Source: Streptomyces sp. NBC_01497
GTDB taxonomy: Bacteria; Actinomycetota; Actinomycetes; Streptomycetales; Streptomycetaceae
Length of the DNA stretch: 64,000 nucleotides
Direction: 5' to 3'
Assembly: GCF_036250695.1 (NCBI RefSeq)
Contig: NZ_CP109427.1
Location: 5,952,001 to 6,016,000 of the forward strand
Shown here: positions 50,074-58,440 of the stretch, one piece after another
How positions within the stretch are numbered: position 1 is the first letter of the stretch
Layout of the letters: each line of letters starts with the position of its first letter
Notes under the pieces: model-generated
What the model was told of the DNA's origin: nothing
The model's input: the letters and a program-made list of their open reading frames with translations, nothing else
The model's database searches: none
Program-made: the position numbers and the translations under genes

Positions 50074-50682
50074 TCAGCAGCCGCCCGAGGCCGCGCGGGC
50101 GGAGATCCGGTACGTGTCGACCGAAGCGGAGCCGTATCCCGAACCGCTCGCGTCCGGAACGTCGAAGTCCATGTCGTCCCCGGCGCCGACCGTGACGGTC
50201 AGGCAGGCCGGGTTGCGGCCCTCGTCACTGATGAGGTAGCGCGTCGTGGAAGGGACGTCGTCGACGTCGTCCTCGTCCGCGGAGCCGTCGGGCGCGTCGA
50301 GCGGCTGGATCTTCAGGCTCCGGGCCGGACCGTCCCGCAGCGCCTCGGCGTCGGCGAGGGCGTCGGTCACCGAGCTCCGGTAGTCCGTCACGTCGCCGCC
50401 GCGGTTGAGGTCGAACGCCGCGTCATCGGCGATCCCCAGGATCTCGTCGTCCGACCAGGTGTCGTCGTCGTGCACGTGGAGCGAGGCGACGAGCCAGCCG
50501 ATGGCGAACAGCGTGCAGAGCACGAGGATCGCCCGGCGGACCTGGAGGGTGCTCTGCGGGGTTCCCACACTCGACGCGACTGCGGGCTGCCACGACTGCG
50601 ACCGCCACAGCAACTGCTGGGTCCGGATCGCCAGGCCGAGGACCAGGGCCAGGGCCAGGAGGGCGGCGACGATCGAGAACAC
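50074..50682 (-). CDS. Uncharacterised membrane-anchored protein, paralogue of the next gene (copy 1)
   Basis: 202 residues. Two N-terminal helices (FSIVAALLALALVLGLAI and AILVLCTLFAIGWLVASL) flank a basic loop with AVASSVGTP. Then an acidic extracytoplasmic domain with the shared motif HDDDTWSDDEILGIADDAA and STTRYLISDEGRNPACLTVTV, ending SGGC. The same layout and motifs occur in the gene at 50844, so they are tandem duplicates. ACLTVTV and a terminal Cys could form a disulfide. I do not recognise the family. The gap between the two genes is about 160 bases. Confidence 0.8.
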   Translation of the reverse strand: MFSIVAALLALALVLGLAIRTQQLLWRSQSWQPAVASSVGTPQSTLQVRRAILVLCTLFAIGWLVASLHVHDDDTWSDDEILGIADDAAFDLNRGGDVTDYRSSVTDALADAEALRDGPARSLKIQPLDAPDGSADEDDVDDVPSTTRYLISDEGRNPACLTVTVGAGDDMDFDVPDASGSGYGSASVDTYRISARAASGGC

Positions 50683-50843
50683 GGAAGGACCCCCGGGCGG
50701 CGCTGACGTGGCATGGACGGGTCAATCGTAACGAGCGGTGGCCGCTTCCCGCCGGACGGGCCCACCCCTGCGTGCGACGGTGGTGACCCCGCGTGCGCGA
50801 CGGCGCGGGTGCGGACGCGGTGTGCCCGGACCGCGTGCGTGCG

Positions 50844-51437
50844 TCAGCAGGCGCCGCGCGCCGCGGTGGCGGACAGGTCGTAGGTGTCGATGCGGGAGGC
50901 GCCCGCGTCGTCCGGGTCGGCGCCGCCCGGTACGGGGACGAGGATCGGGGCGCCCTCGGTGGACGTGACCGTCAGGCAGGCGGCATGCCGGCCGTGGTCG
51001 CTGATGACGTATCGGGTGCTGTCGGCGCCGTCGTCCGCGTCGTCCGGAACGGTGGGTGAGGTCTCGGTCGTCAGCAGTCCCGGACCATCCCCGTCGCGCA
51101 TCGCGTCCTCGACGGCGGCGTTCACCGCGCTCTCGGGACTCGACACGGAGTCGGCGTCGCTGAGGCTGTCCGCCGCGTCCCGGGCGATCCCCAGGACCTC
51201 GCCGTCCGACCAGGTGTCCGCGTCATGAGCGTTGATCATGGCGATCAGGCCGCCGACGGCGATGAGCGAACAGACGAAGAAGACCGCGCGGCGCAGCACC
51301 AGAAGGGGCTCCGGGGCCCTGACGCTCGACGCGACGGCCGGCACCAGCGACCGGGCCCGTCCCAACTGTTTCTGCGTCAGGACGAAACAGCTGGGAAAGA
51401 CGACGGTGAGCACCGCGAAGAAGATGACGTAGGGCAT
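50844..51437 (-). CDS. Uncharacterised membrane-anchored protein, paralogue of the previous gene (copy 2)
   Basis: 197 residues from ATG 51437, with GGGGGAGGGG just upstream. The N-terminal helices (YVIFFAVLTVVFPSCFVL and AVFFVCSLIAVGGLIAMI) flank AVASSVRAP, as in its neighbour. The outer domain has HDADTWSDGEVLGIARDAA and STRYVISDHGRHAACLTVTS, ending ARGAC. The T-W-S-D-x-E-x-L-G-I-A motif is the most conserved part of the pair. The longer frame to 51608 is not supported. Function unknown; likely a cell-envelope protein. Confidence 0.8.
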   Translation of the reverse strand: MPYVIFFAVLTVVFPSCFVLTQKQLGRARSLVPAVASSVRAPEPLLVLRRAVFFVCSLIAVGGLIAMINAHDADTWSDGEVLGIARDAADSLSDADSVSSPESAVNAAVEDAMRDGDGPGLLTTETSPTVPDDADDGADSTRYVISDHGRHAACLTVTSTEGAPILVPVPGGADPDDAGASRIDTYDLSATAARGAC

Positions 51438-51517
51438 GGCGGCCCCTCCCCCGGTTCCGCAAGATTGTCGTGGCCGGGACAACGCTATCGGGGGGAGCCG
51501 GGCGTTCGTCGAGGAGG

Positions 51518-51703
51518 TCAGCCCCTCTGTGACGAAGCCGTTGCCGTCCGCGCACGCCGAAGGTAGTACCAGGCCATGTTGGACGACAGGCCCGCGAGGA
51601 GCACCCACACGATGCCGATCCAGTCGCCCTGGACGAAGGAGAGCACGGCCGCCGCGACGGCGAGCGCGCAGACGACGAGGGCGTAGACGGCGAGGCGGGG
51701 CAT
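51518..51703 (-). CDS. Small membrane protein (61 aa)
   Basis: ATG 51703 with AGGAG nine bases upstream. The sequence is MPRLAVYALVVCALAVAAAV, then a short loop with DWIG, then a second hydrophobic stretch VWVLLAGLSSNMAWYYLRR. It has two helices and a basic cytoplasmic tail. Unknown family; its place beside the paralogous envelope proteins suggests a shared envelope role. Confidence 0.7.
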   Translation of the reverse strand: MPRLAVYALVVCALAVAAAVLSFVQGDWIGIVWVLLAGLSSNMAWYYLRRARTATASSQRG

Positions 51704-51798
51704 GAGGTGCTGCTCCTGTCGGACGGGGGAGACCGGGTCCCGCACAGTCTCCCCCATCCGCCCCGCCCGCTCCGCCGTCCCCGTCCGGCCCGCGGAGG

Positions 51799-52545
51799 TC
51801 AGATGTCCGTGAGGCGCACTCCCGCGTGCGCCTTGTAACGCCGGTTGACCGAGATCAGGTTCGCCACCAGCGACTCCACCTGGTGCGCGTTGCGCAGCCG
51901 CCCCGCGAAGACGCCCCGCATGCCGGTGATCCGGCCGGCGAGCGCCTGCACGATGTCCGTGTCCGCCCGGGACTCGCCGAGCACCATCACGTCCGTGTCG
52001 ATCGACTCCACCTCGGCGTCCTGCAGGAGCACGGCCGAAAGGTGGTGGAAGGCAGCGGTCACGCGCGCCCCGGGCAGCAGCGCCGCGGCCTGTTCCGCGG
52101 CGCTGCCCTCCTCGGGCGTCAGCGCGTAGGCGCCCTTCTTGTCGAAGCCGAGGGGGTTGACGCAGTCCACGACCAGCTTGCCCGTCAGCTCCTCCGCCAG
52201 GGACTGCAGGGTCTTCGCGTGGCCGTCCCAGGGCACCGCGACGATGATCACATCGCTGCGGCTCGCGCACGTCGCGTTGTCCGCGCCCTCGACGCCGTGG
52301 CCGAGTTCGTCGGCGGCGGCCCGGGCGCGCTCCGCCGACCGGGATCCGATGATCACCTTCTGACCGGCGAGCGCCAGCCGGTAGGCGAGGCCGCGGCCCT
52401 GGTCCCCGGTGCCGCCGAGCACGCCGACGACGAGACCCGACACGTCGGGCAGCTCCCAGGGGTCCTTGGCGGGAGGCTTGGGAGCGGGGGAGCCGGCGGC
52501 CGAGCCGTTCGCGGAGGTGCCGGAATCGCTGGATGAGGAAGTCAT
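51799..52545 (-). CDS. NADPH-dependent F420 reductase
   Basis: 248 residues. After a ~35-residue Ser/Pro-rich tail, VVGVLGGTGDQGRGLAYRLA is the NADP-binding motif (G-G-T-G-x-Q-G) of F420:NADPH oxidoreductase, followed by VIIGSRSAERA (NADPH-specific S-R). VVDCVNPL and AFHHLSAVLL are family segments. It passes hydride between NADPH and coenzyme F420, feeding F420-dependent reductases common in actinomycetes. ATG 52545 has AGGAG only two to three bases upstream, which is close. It diverges from an unrelated hypothetical gene. The long N-terminal tail is absent in archaeal enzymes. Confidence 0.92.
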   Translation of the reverse strand: MTSSSSDSGTSANGSAAGSPAPKPPAKDPWELPDVSGLVVGVLGGTGDQGRGLAYRLALAGQKVIIGSRSAERARAAADELGHGVEGADNATCASRSDVIIVAVPWDGHAKTLQSLAEELTGKLVVDCVNPLGFDKKGAYALTPEEGSAAEQAAALLPGARVTAAFHHLSAVLLQDAEVESIDTDVMVLGESRADTDIVQALAGRITGMRGVFAGRLRNAHQVESLVANLISVNRRYKAHAGVRLTDI

Positions 52546-52624
52546 GGCTCCTACCCTTCCCTTTCGGGTGAGGTCTTGGCCACTCCGGGATGCTGGGCGC
52601 CGGCCTCCGGCAGGATGCGGGGCC

Positions 52625-53410
52625 ATGGATGCCGTACGCGTCGCCCTGTTGCGCGAGGTGCTCGCCGCCACCCGATGGCCTTCGGAGGCCAGGGGGTTCG
52701 CCGGTGCGCTGCGCTCGTGCGTCGTACCCCGGGGCGGGGGCCTGCTACTCGTGGGGACCAGGGGGTACGAGCCGTGGCACCTGGCCGCCCATCTCGTGGA
52801 CGAGGCCGCCTGGTCGGGGCAGCCGGAGCTCGCGCCCACCCTCGTACGGCACGAGGTGCCGCCGGACGCGCCCGCGCACCTGATGGTCGGGCTCGGCCGC
52901 CTGGAGGGGGCGGGGCGCGGCGAGACGCTGCTGGTGGTGGCGCCGGGACCGGCGGACGCCGGGCTGCTGGAGCGGGTGCACGGGGCGCGGCGGGCCGGGG
53001 CGACGGTCTTCTCGCTGGACGGCGGGGACCCGCGGATGCACGCGCTGGCGCACGAGGCGCTGACCGTGGCGGGTGCCGCCGGCGCCGGGGGTGCCGGGCG
53101 CGGCGGGTGGGACGAGAGCGCAGGCGCCGCGCGCGCCGCCGGCCCGGCCGGTGGCGCCGGGCGCCTCGCCGCGGGCCTTCCCGGGGCGGACACCGGCGCG
53201 GACGTGGGCACGGGCGTCCTGCCGGCCGGGCTCGCCGGGATCCCTGGTCGGCGCCCGGAGGCCGGTGTGGACTTCGACACAGTGCAGCATCTGGTGAGCG
53301 CTGCGGTCGGGGAGTCCGCACGGCCCGCCGCGCGCGGCAGGCGCCGGTTCAGGGACCGGCTCTCCCTGCTCGCGGACCGGCTCACGGCACCGCCGCCCGC
53401 CCGCTGGTGA
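52625..53410 (+). CDS. Uncharacterised protein with low-complexity linker
   Basis: 261 residues. An N-terminal domain (1-145) reads LREVLAATRWPSEARGFAGAL, YEPWHLAAHLVDEAAWSG, GRGETLLVVAPGPADAGLLE and FSLDGGDPRMHALAHEALTV. A Gly/Ala-rich linker (~150-205) leads to a basic C-terminus, VDFDTVQHLVSAAVGE and FRDRLSLLADRL. No signal or membrane helix. The alternating strand/helix pattern (LLVVAPG..., TVFSLDGGD...) resembles a Rossmann-like fold. I do not recognise the family; it seems conserved in streptomycetes by memory only. ATG 52625 has only a weak upstream site. Confidence 0.75.
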   Translation: MDAVRVALLREVLAATRWPSEARGFAGALRSCVVPRGGGLLLVGTRGYEPWHLAAHLVDEAAWSGQPELAPTLVRHEVPPDAPAHLMVGLGRLEGAGRGETLLVVAPGPADAGLLERVHGARRAGATVFSLDGGDPRMHALAHEALTVAGAAGAGGAGRGGWDESAGAARAAGPAGGAGRLAAGLPGADTGADVGTGVLPAGLAGIPGRRPEAGVDFDTVQHLVSAAVGESARPAARGRRRFRDRLSLLADRLTAPPPARW

Positions 53411-53504
53411 CGCCCGCTCGCGCCGCCGCGTGACTCCCGTACCCCTGACCGTCTCCCCGATTTCGCTTGCACGGTGCACGTAAGAGAACGGAACATGGCA
53501 CCTC

Positions 53505-54851
53505 GTGCCACATTTCTTCCGCCGTGCCCTGGCGATCCTGCCCGACCTGACCCCGCTGCGCGCGCTGCCCGACTTCCGGCTGCTCTGGTTCCAGGGGCTC
53601 GTGACGTCCTTCGGCAGCTCCATGACGATGGTGGCCCTGCCGCTGCAGATCAAGGAGCTGACGGACTCGCCGCTCGCGGTCGGCGCGATGGGCGGGGTCG
53701 AACTCGTGCCGCTGATCGCCTTCGGCCTCTACGGGGGCGCGCTCGCCGACGCCGTCGACCGCCGCAAGGTCATCCTCCTCTCGGAGGCGGGTCTCGGCGT
53801 GCTGGCCCTGGTCCTGCTGGCCAACTCGCTGCTGCCGCACCCCGCGCTGTGGCCGCTGTACGTGGTCGCGGCGGCCGTCTCCGCGCTGTCCGGGCTCCAG
53901 CAGCCCGCGCTCGGCTCGCTGATCGCGCGGATCGTCCCGCACGACCAGCTCACGGCCGCGTCCGCGCTCAACTTCATGCGCGGTCAGCTCGCCGCCGTGG
54001 TGGGCCCGTCGCTCGCGGGCGTGGTCGTCGCGTACGTGGGGCTGCCGGTGGCGTACACGGTGACGGTGATCGGCTTCCTGCTGACCGTGCCGATGTGCCT
54101 GCGGCTCGCGCCCGCCCCGCCGTCGGGCGTGACCTCGCGGCCGTCGCTGCGCAGCGTGGTGGAGGGCGCGCGCTACGCGTGGAGCAAACCGGTACTGCTC
54201 GGTACCTACGCGATGGACGTCGCGGCGATGTTCTTCGCGTACCCGGTGACGCTGTTCCCCTTCCTCGCGGACGAGCTGGACGCCAAGTGGGCGCTGGGGC
54301 TGATGTACAGCGCCATACCCTTCGGCTCGATGCTCGTGACCTCGACGAGCGGCTGGGCGTCCAGGACGCGCCGCCACGGCCGGATGGTCGCGCTCGGCGC
54401 GGGCAGTTGGGGCCTCGCGATGGCGGCGGCCGGTCTGATGTCGCACATCTGGCTCATCCTGCTGTGCCTGGCGGTCGCGGGGGCCGGGGACATGCTCAGC
54501 GGACTGGCCCGGCACACCATCTGGGACCAGACGATCCCCGACGAGCTGCGCGGACGGCTCGCGGGCATCGAGGTCCTCTCGTACAGCTGCGGGCCGCAGC
54601 TCGGGCAGGTACGGGCGGGCACCACGGCGGGGCTGACGGGCACGCGCCCCGCGATCTGGGGCGGTGGCTTCGCCTGCGTGGCGGCGGTGGGGCTGCTGGC
54701 GGTGGCGCTGCCGAAACTGCTGAGCTACAACGCGGACACCGATCCGGACGCCCTGCGCAGGCGCGCCCAGAAGGAGAAGGAGGCGGCGGCGCGGGTGGCG
54801 GCGGAGACCGTCGCGGGCCCTTCCGGCACGCCGGAGGTCGCGGGGGCGTAG
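53505..54851 (+). CDS. MFS transporter (EntS-like)
   Basis: 448 residues with 12 helices. DFRLLWFQGLVTSFGSSMTMVALP and LYGGALADAVDRRKVILLSE (motif A) are typical of the EntS/YfiS-type MFS group, which includes siderophore exporters. LQQPALGSLIARIVPHDQLT is a family segment. A cytoplasmic C-terminal tail (~40 residues) is charged and Ala/Glu-rich. GTG 53505 sits in the 3' arm of a small TGGCAC-CTC-GTGCCA hairpin (53496-53510), which may hide the start; ATG 53495 is in another frame. Substrate unknown; the iron genes lie 3 kb away. Confidence 0.88.
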   Translation: MPHFFRRALAILPDLTPLRALPDFRLLWFQGLVTSFGSSMTMVALPLQIKELTDSPLAVGAMGGVELVPLIAFGLYGGALADAVDRRKVILLSEAGLGVLALVLLANSLLPHPALWPLYVVAAAVSALSGLQQPALGSLIARIVPHDQLTAASALNFMRGQLAAVVGPSLAGVVVAYVGLPVAYTVTVIGFLLTVPMCLRLAPAPPSGVTSRPSLRSVVEGARYAWSKPVLLGTYAMDVAAMFFAYPVTLFPFLADELDAKWALGLMYSAIPFGSMLVTSTSGWASRTRRHGRMVALGAGSWGLAMAAAGLMSHIWLILLCLAVAGAGDMLSGLARHTIWDQTIPDELRGRLAGIEVLSYSCGPQLGQVRAGTTAGLTGTRPAIWGGGFACVAAVGLLAVALPKLLSYNADTDPDALRRRAQKEKEAAARVAAETVAGPSGTPEVAGA

Positions 54852-54909
54852 CGCGGGTGCGTGATCGTCCACGATCCGGAACGCCCCGACTGCATGTACG
54901 TGCCATCTT

Positions 54910-54915
54910 TACGAT
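54910..54915 (+). promoter_or_regulatory. -10 hexamer of a probable leaderless promoter (BASS gene)
   Basis: TACGAT, then six bases, then GTG 54922; no Shine-Dalgarno in the gap. Confidence 0.55.
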
Positions 54916-54921
54916 GCCCCG

Positions 54922-56121
54922 GTGTCACCCGAAGAGCAGAACCAGACCAGCGACGGGACCGCGCGACGGTCCCCGTCCCCCGCCGGCTCCGCCCGGCCCG
55001 CCACGGCCCCCGGTGCGGCCGGGGCCGCAGGGCCCTGCGCCTCGCCCCCCGCGGCCGCGTCCCGCCGGCCCCTCGCGGCCCCGGAGCACCCGGAGCCCGC
55101 GAAACCCGCACAGCACCCGGTGCCGGGAGACTCCGGGGCGTCCCCGTCGCCCGGCGCGTCCGCGGGACGCGGGACGGCGTCCGGGACCGACAAGGCCGCC
55201 CACCGGGCGGTCACGGTCTTCCCGCTGCTCATCCTCGCGGCGGGCGCCCTCGGCATGATCCGGCCCTCGGCCTTCACCGGCTGGGGTACGGCGACCCCGT
55301 GGATGCTCGGCACCGTCATGTTCTGCATGGGACTCACGCTGACCCTGCCCGACTTCAAAGCGGTCGCCAAGCGGCCTTGGGCGGTGGGACTCGGCCTGGT
55401 CGCGCACTACGTGATCATGCCGGGGCTCGGCTGGGTGATCGCCACCCTGCTCGGCCTGCCGCCGCAGCTCGCCGCCGGCGTCATCCTGGTGGGCTGCGCG
55501 CCCAGCGGTACGGCCTCGAACGTCGTGGCGTACCTGGCGCGCGGCGACGTCGCCCTTTCGGTGTCGGTCGCGACGGTGTCCACCGTGCTCGCGCCGCTGC
55601 TCACACCGCCGCTGACCCTGCTGCTCGCCGGCCAGTTCCTGGACGTGGACGCGGGCTCGATGGTCACGGACATCCTCAAGCAGGTGCTGCTGCCGGTCGT
55701 CGCGGGTGTGCTCGTACGCCTGCTCGCGGGGCGCTGGGTGAACCGGGTCCTCGGGGTGCTGCCGTGGATCTCCGCGCTGGTCGTGGCGCTCATCGTGGTG
55801 ACGGTGGTGGCGGGCAGCGCGGAGCTGATCAAGAACGCGGCGGCGCTGGTCCTGCTGGCCGTGGTCCTGCACAACGGGCTGGGGCTCGCCCTCGGTTACG
55901 GGGCGGGCGCGCTGTCCCGGCTGGGCAAGCCGGCCAGCCGCGCGATGGCGTTCGAGGTCGGAATGCAGAACTCGGGGCTGGCCGCGTCGCTGGCGACCGC
56001 GCACTTCAGCGCGGAGGCGGCGCTCCCGGCGGCCATCTTCTCCGTCTGGCACAACGTCTCGGGGGCCGTGGTGGCGGCGTGGATGGCGCGCCGCGACCGG
56101 CGGACGGTGGCGGCGGACTGA
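54922..56121 (+). CDS. Bile acid:sodium symporter (BASS) family transporter
   Basis: 399 residues. The first ~90 are disordered Pro/Ala-rich; then ~10 helices follow. FCMGLTLTLPDFKAVAKRPW and GCAPSGTASNVVAYLARGDVALSV (split: G-C-x-P-x-G-x-x-S-N) are the BASS core motifs forming the two Na+ sites, and EVGMQNSGLAASLA is the second. It carries an organic anion (pantoate, pyruvate or similar) with Na+. Start GTG 54922 is directly where a TACGAT promoter would begin the mRNA. The long N-terminal tail is atypical. Confidence 0.92.
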   Translation: MSPEEQNQTSDGTARRSPSPAGSARPATAPGAAGAAGPCASPPAAASRRPLAAPEHPEPAKPAQHPVPGDSGASPSPGASAGRGTASGTDKAAHRAVTVFPLLILAAGALGMIRPSAFTGWGTATPWMLGTVMFCMGLTLTLPDFKAVAKRPWAVGLGLVAHYVIMPGLGWVIATLLGLPPQLAAGVILVGCAPSGTASNVVAYLARGDVALSVSVATVSTVLAPLLTPPLTLLLAGQFLDVDAGSMVTDILKQVLLPVVAGVLVRLLAGRWVNRVLGVLPWISALVVALIVVTVVAGSAELIKNAAALVLLAVVLHNGLGLALGYGAGALSRLGKPASRAMAFEVGMQNSGLAASLATAHFSAEAALPAAIFSVWHNVSGAVVAAWMARRDRRTVAAD

Positions 56122-56388
56122 CGGGGAGGGCCGGGAGCGTGGTCCGGGGATCGCGGTCCCGGGACCGGTCCCCCGGAGCCGGCCCCGGGGGACCGTACCC
56201 GTCGGGGGCGCTCTCCGCTCTCCGCTCCCCGCACCGCGGACCCCCGCAGGGCTGCTCCGCGCGGGCTCCGGCCCCCCGCGCGGGCCACGGACCCTCTGCG
56301 GGCCCCGGCCCCGCGACGGTCCCGGGGCCCGCGGTCCCGGGGCCCTGCGGGCGGCGGGCGCGGGGGCGCCGCTCCGGGGGCGGTCCGC
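56122..56388. other. GC-rich gene-free spacer
   Basis: Between the convergent BASS and SPOR genes. It contains degenerate CGGGG/GGCCCCG palindromic stretches that could act as terminators, and no credible gene. Confidence 0.5.
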
Positions 56389-56613
56389 TCAGGTGCCCGG
56401 CGTGTTGCCGCCGTCGGGGCGCTGCGGGTCGGCGTCCCACTCCTCGTTGCGCTCCTTGACCTTCTCCATCGCGTGTTCCGCCTCCGTGCGGGACGCGTAG
56501 GGGCCGAAGCGGTTCTTGGCGGGGCACTGGAGCCCCTCCTCCACCGTCTTGTGCTGGAGGCAGTAGTACCACTCGCCCGCCTTGGGCTCCGTGCGCTTCT
56601 TGAACAGGGCCAT
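56389..56613 (-). CDS. Small SPOR-like protein
   Basis: 74 residues from ATG 56613, with GAAGGGA just upstream; the longer frame to 56709 is rejected. The core GEWYYCLQHKTVEEGLQCPA and RFGPYASRTEAEHAMEKVKE resembles a single SPOR-type repeat (F/Y-x-C-x-x-H ... G-P-Y-x-x-x-x-x-A) as found in streptomycete SPOR-like proteins. Two Cys and one His could bind metal. It lacks a membrane anchor, unlike most SPOR proteins. Function unknown; it diverges from methionine aminopeptidase. Confidence 0.82.
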   Translation of the reverse strand: MALFKKRTEPKAGEWYYCLQHKTVEEGLQCPAKNRFGPYASRTEAEHAMEKVKERNEEWDADPQRPDGGNTPGT

Positions 56614-56740
56614 CGTCCGTCCCTTCCCCTCTGAGTCCGTGCTGTGGGTGCTGACCGTAGCGTCCCCTGCCGTCCTACCCCGTGCCGTGCCGTGCGCCTC
56701 ATCCGTCATGCTGCCCCGCCGGTGCGGGCGGGACGCTGGT

Positions 56741-56746
56741 TAGACT
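56741..56746 (+). promoter_or_regulatory. -10 hexamer of a probable leaderless promoter (map gene)
   Basis: TAGACT followed by six bases and ATG 56753. Confidence 0.55.
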
Positions 56747-56752
56747 CGCCGC

Positions 56753-57610
56753 ATGTCTGGCCAGCAGCTTCTCGTCCCCGGAAAAATCTCTCCCGCGCGC
56801 TCCGTCCCCGCGGCCATTCCCCGGCCGCCGTACGTCGGAAAGCCCCTGCCCGACCCGTACGACGGACCGGACGTGCAGAGCGCGGAGACCGTCGAACTCA
56901 TGCGGATCGCGGGCCGTATCGCCGCCGACGCCCGTGAGGAGGCCGCGAAGCACATCGCGCCCGGCGTGACCACCGACGAGCTCGACCGCGTCGCGCACAC
57001 CTACCTGTGCGACCACGGCGCCTATCCCTCGACGCTCGGCTACCGGGGCTTCCCCAAGTCGCTGTGCACCTCCGTCAACGAGGTCATCTGTCACGGGATC
57101 CCGGACTCCACGGTGCTGCGGGACGGGGACATCGTCAATCTGGACGTCACGGCCTACATCAACGGCGTGCACGGCGACACCAACGCCACCTATCCGTGCG
57201 GGGATGTGGACGAGGAGTCGAGGCTGCTGGTCGAGCGGACCAAGGAGTCGCTGAGCCGGGCCATCAAGGCCGTACGGCCCGGCCGGCAGATCAACATCAT
57301 CGGGCGCGTGATCGAGTCGTACGCGAAGCGGTTCGGCTACGGCGTCGTGCGGGACTTCACCGGGCACGGCATCAACACGGCCTTCCACTCCGGGCTGGTC
57401 GTCCCGCACTACGACAGCCCGCACGCGACCACCGTCATCCGTGAGGGCATGACCTTCACCATCGAGCCGATGCTGACACTCGGCTCGTACGAGCACGACA
57501 TGTGGGACGACGGCTGGACGGTCGTCACGAAGGACCGCGGGCGCACCGCGCAGTTCGAACATACGCTGGTCGTGACGGCGACCGGGGCGGAGATCCTCAC
57601 CCTGCCGTGA
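56753..57610 (+). CDS. map: Type I methionine aminopeptidase
   Basis: 285 residues. A ~40-residue N-terminal extension with P-x-x-P elements precedes the pita-bread fold. Metal ligands are Asp in VNLDVTAYI, Asp in [10 protein letters not shown], His in DFTGHGIN, Glu in FTIEPML and Glu in QFEHTL. It removes the initiator Met from nascent proteins. No Shine-Dalgarno is present, but TAGACT sits six bases before the ATG. The extension is like that of the long actinobacterial MetAP form. Actinomycetes usually have two or three map genes, so this one need not be essential. Confidence 0.95.
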   Translation: MSGQQLLVPGKISPARSVPAAIPRPPYVGKPLPDPYDGPDVQSAETVELMRIAGRIAADAREEAAKHIAPGVTTDELDRVAHTYLCDHGAYPSTLGYRGFPKSLCTSVNEVICHGIPDSTVLRDGDIVNLDVTAYINGVHGDTNATYPCGDVDEESRLLVERTKESLSRAIKAVRPGRQINIIGRVIESYAKRFGYGVVRDFTGHGINTAFHSGLVVPHYDSPHATTVIREGMTFTIEPMLTLGSYEHDMWDDGWTVVTKDRGRTAQFEHTLVVTATGAEILTLP

Positions 57611-57694
57611 GTCCTCTTGCCGTGGTTCCTCCCCGGGGTACGGTTTTACCGACAGGGCGTCGGGAAGTGGCACAAGAGGAGCGAGGCTGGTCGG

Positions 57695-57713
57695 TTAGGT
57701 AAGGCTAAGCTAA
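57695..57713 (+). promoter_or_regulatory. DmdR/IdeR iron box upstream of heme oxygenase
   Basis: TTAGGTAAGGCTAAGCTAA matches the consensus TTAGGTTAGGCTAACCTAA at 17 of 19 positions, 67 bases before the GTG. Confidence 0.88.
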
Positions 57714-57780
57714 GCTCGCTGTGCTGTCCTGCCTTGTCCCGTCCCGTCCGGTCGTCCCCCTTGTTCCGGAGGTTCCGCCC

Positions 57781-58440
57781 GTGTCGACAGCCACCGTCCC
57801 CTTCTCCACTCGCATCCGCGAGGCCTCGGCCGTGCAGCACCAGGCCGCGGGCACCTCCGCGTTCATGAGCGGCCTCCTCGGCGGCAGGCTCGGGCTCGAC
57901 GCCTTCACCCGGTACACCGAGCAGCTGTGGTTCGTCTACGCGGCCCTCGAAGGCGGTGCGACCGGGGACGGCCTCGCGTCCGACCCCGTCGCCGGTCCCT
58001 TCGTGCGGCCGGAACTCTCCCGTACGCCGGAGCTGGCCCGCGACCTGGCGTACCTGCGCGGCCCCGACTGGCGTCGCGACCTGGCGCCCCTGCCCGCGAC
58101 GGCCGCCTACGCGGCCCGGATCGAGGACTGCGCGGCGGCCTGGCACGGCGGCTACGTGGCCCACCACTACACGCGCTACCTCGGCGACCTGTCCGGCGGG
58201 CAGGTGGTCGGGGACCGTGCGGCCAAGCAGTGGGGCTTCGCGCACCGGGGCGACGGCGTACGTTTCTACGCGTTCGACGGCATCGACAACCCCGCCGCGT
58301 TCAAGCGCGCGTACCGGGCGAGCCTCGACGCGCTGCCGGTGGACGGACCGGAGAAACTGCGGATCGTGGAGGAGTGCCGCACCGCCTTCGAGTTCAACCG
58401 CGCGGTCCTGCGCGAACTGGGCGAGCTCTACCCGGGCTGA
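57781..58440 (+). CDS. Heme oxygenase (biliverdin-producing)
   Basis: 219 residues, all helical. The proximal heme His is in EASAVQHQAAG, and the distal helix signature HHYTRYLGDLSGGQ is intact with the flexible G-x-L-S-G-G. It opens heme to biliverdin, CO and Fe2+, letting the cell use heme iron. GGAGG lies eight bases before GTG 57781. The iron box upstream predicts expression in iron starvation. Its last 13 bases overlap the end of the convergent MFS gene. Confidence 0.95.
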   Translation: MSTATVPFSTRIREASAVQHQAAGTSAFMSGLLGGRLGLDAFTRYTEQLWFVYAALEGGATGDGLASDPVAGPFVRPELSRTPELARDLAYLRGPDWRRDLAPLPATAAYAARIEDCAAAWHGGYVAHHYTRYLGDLSGGQVVGDRAAKQWGFAHRGDGVRFYAFDGIDNPAAFKRAYRASLDALPVDGPEKLRIVEECRTAFEFNRAVLRELGELYPG

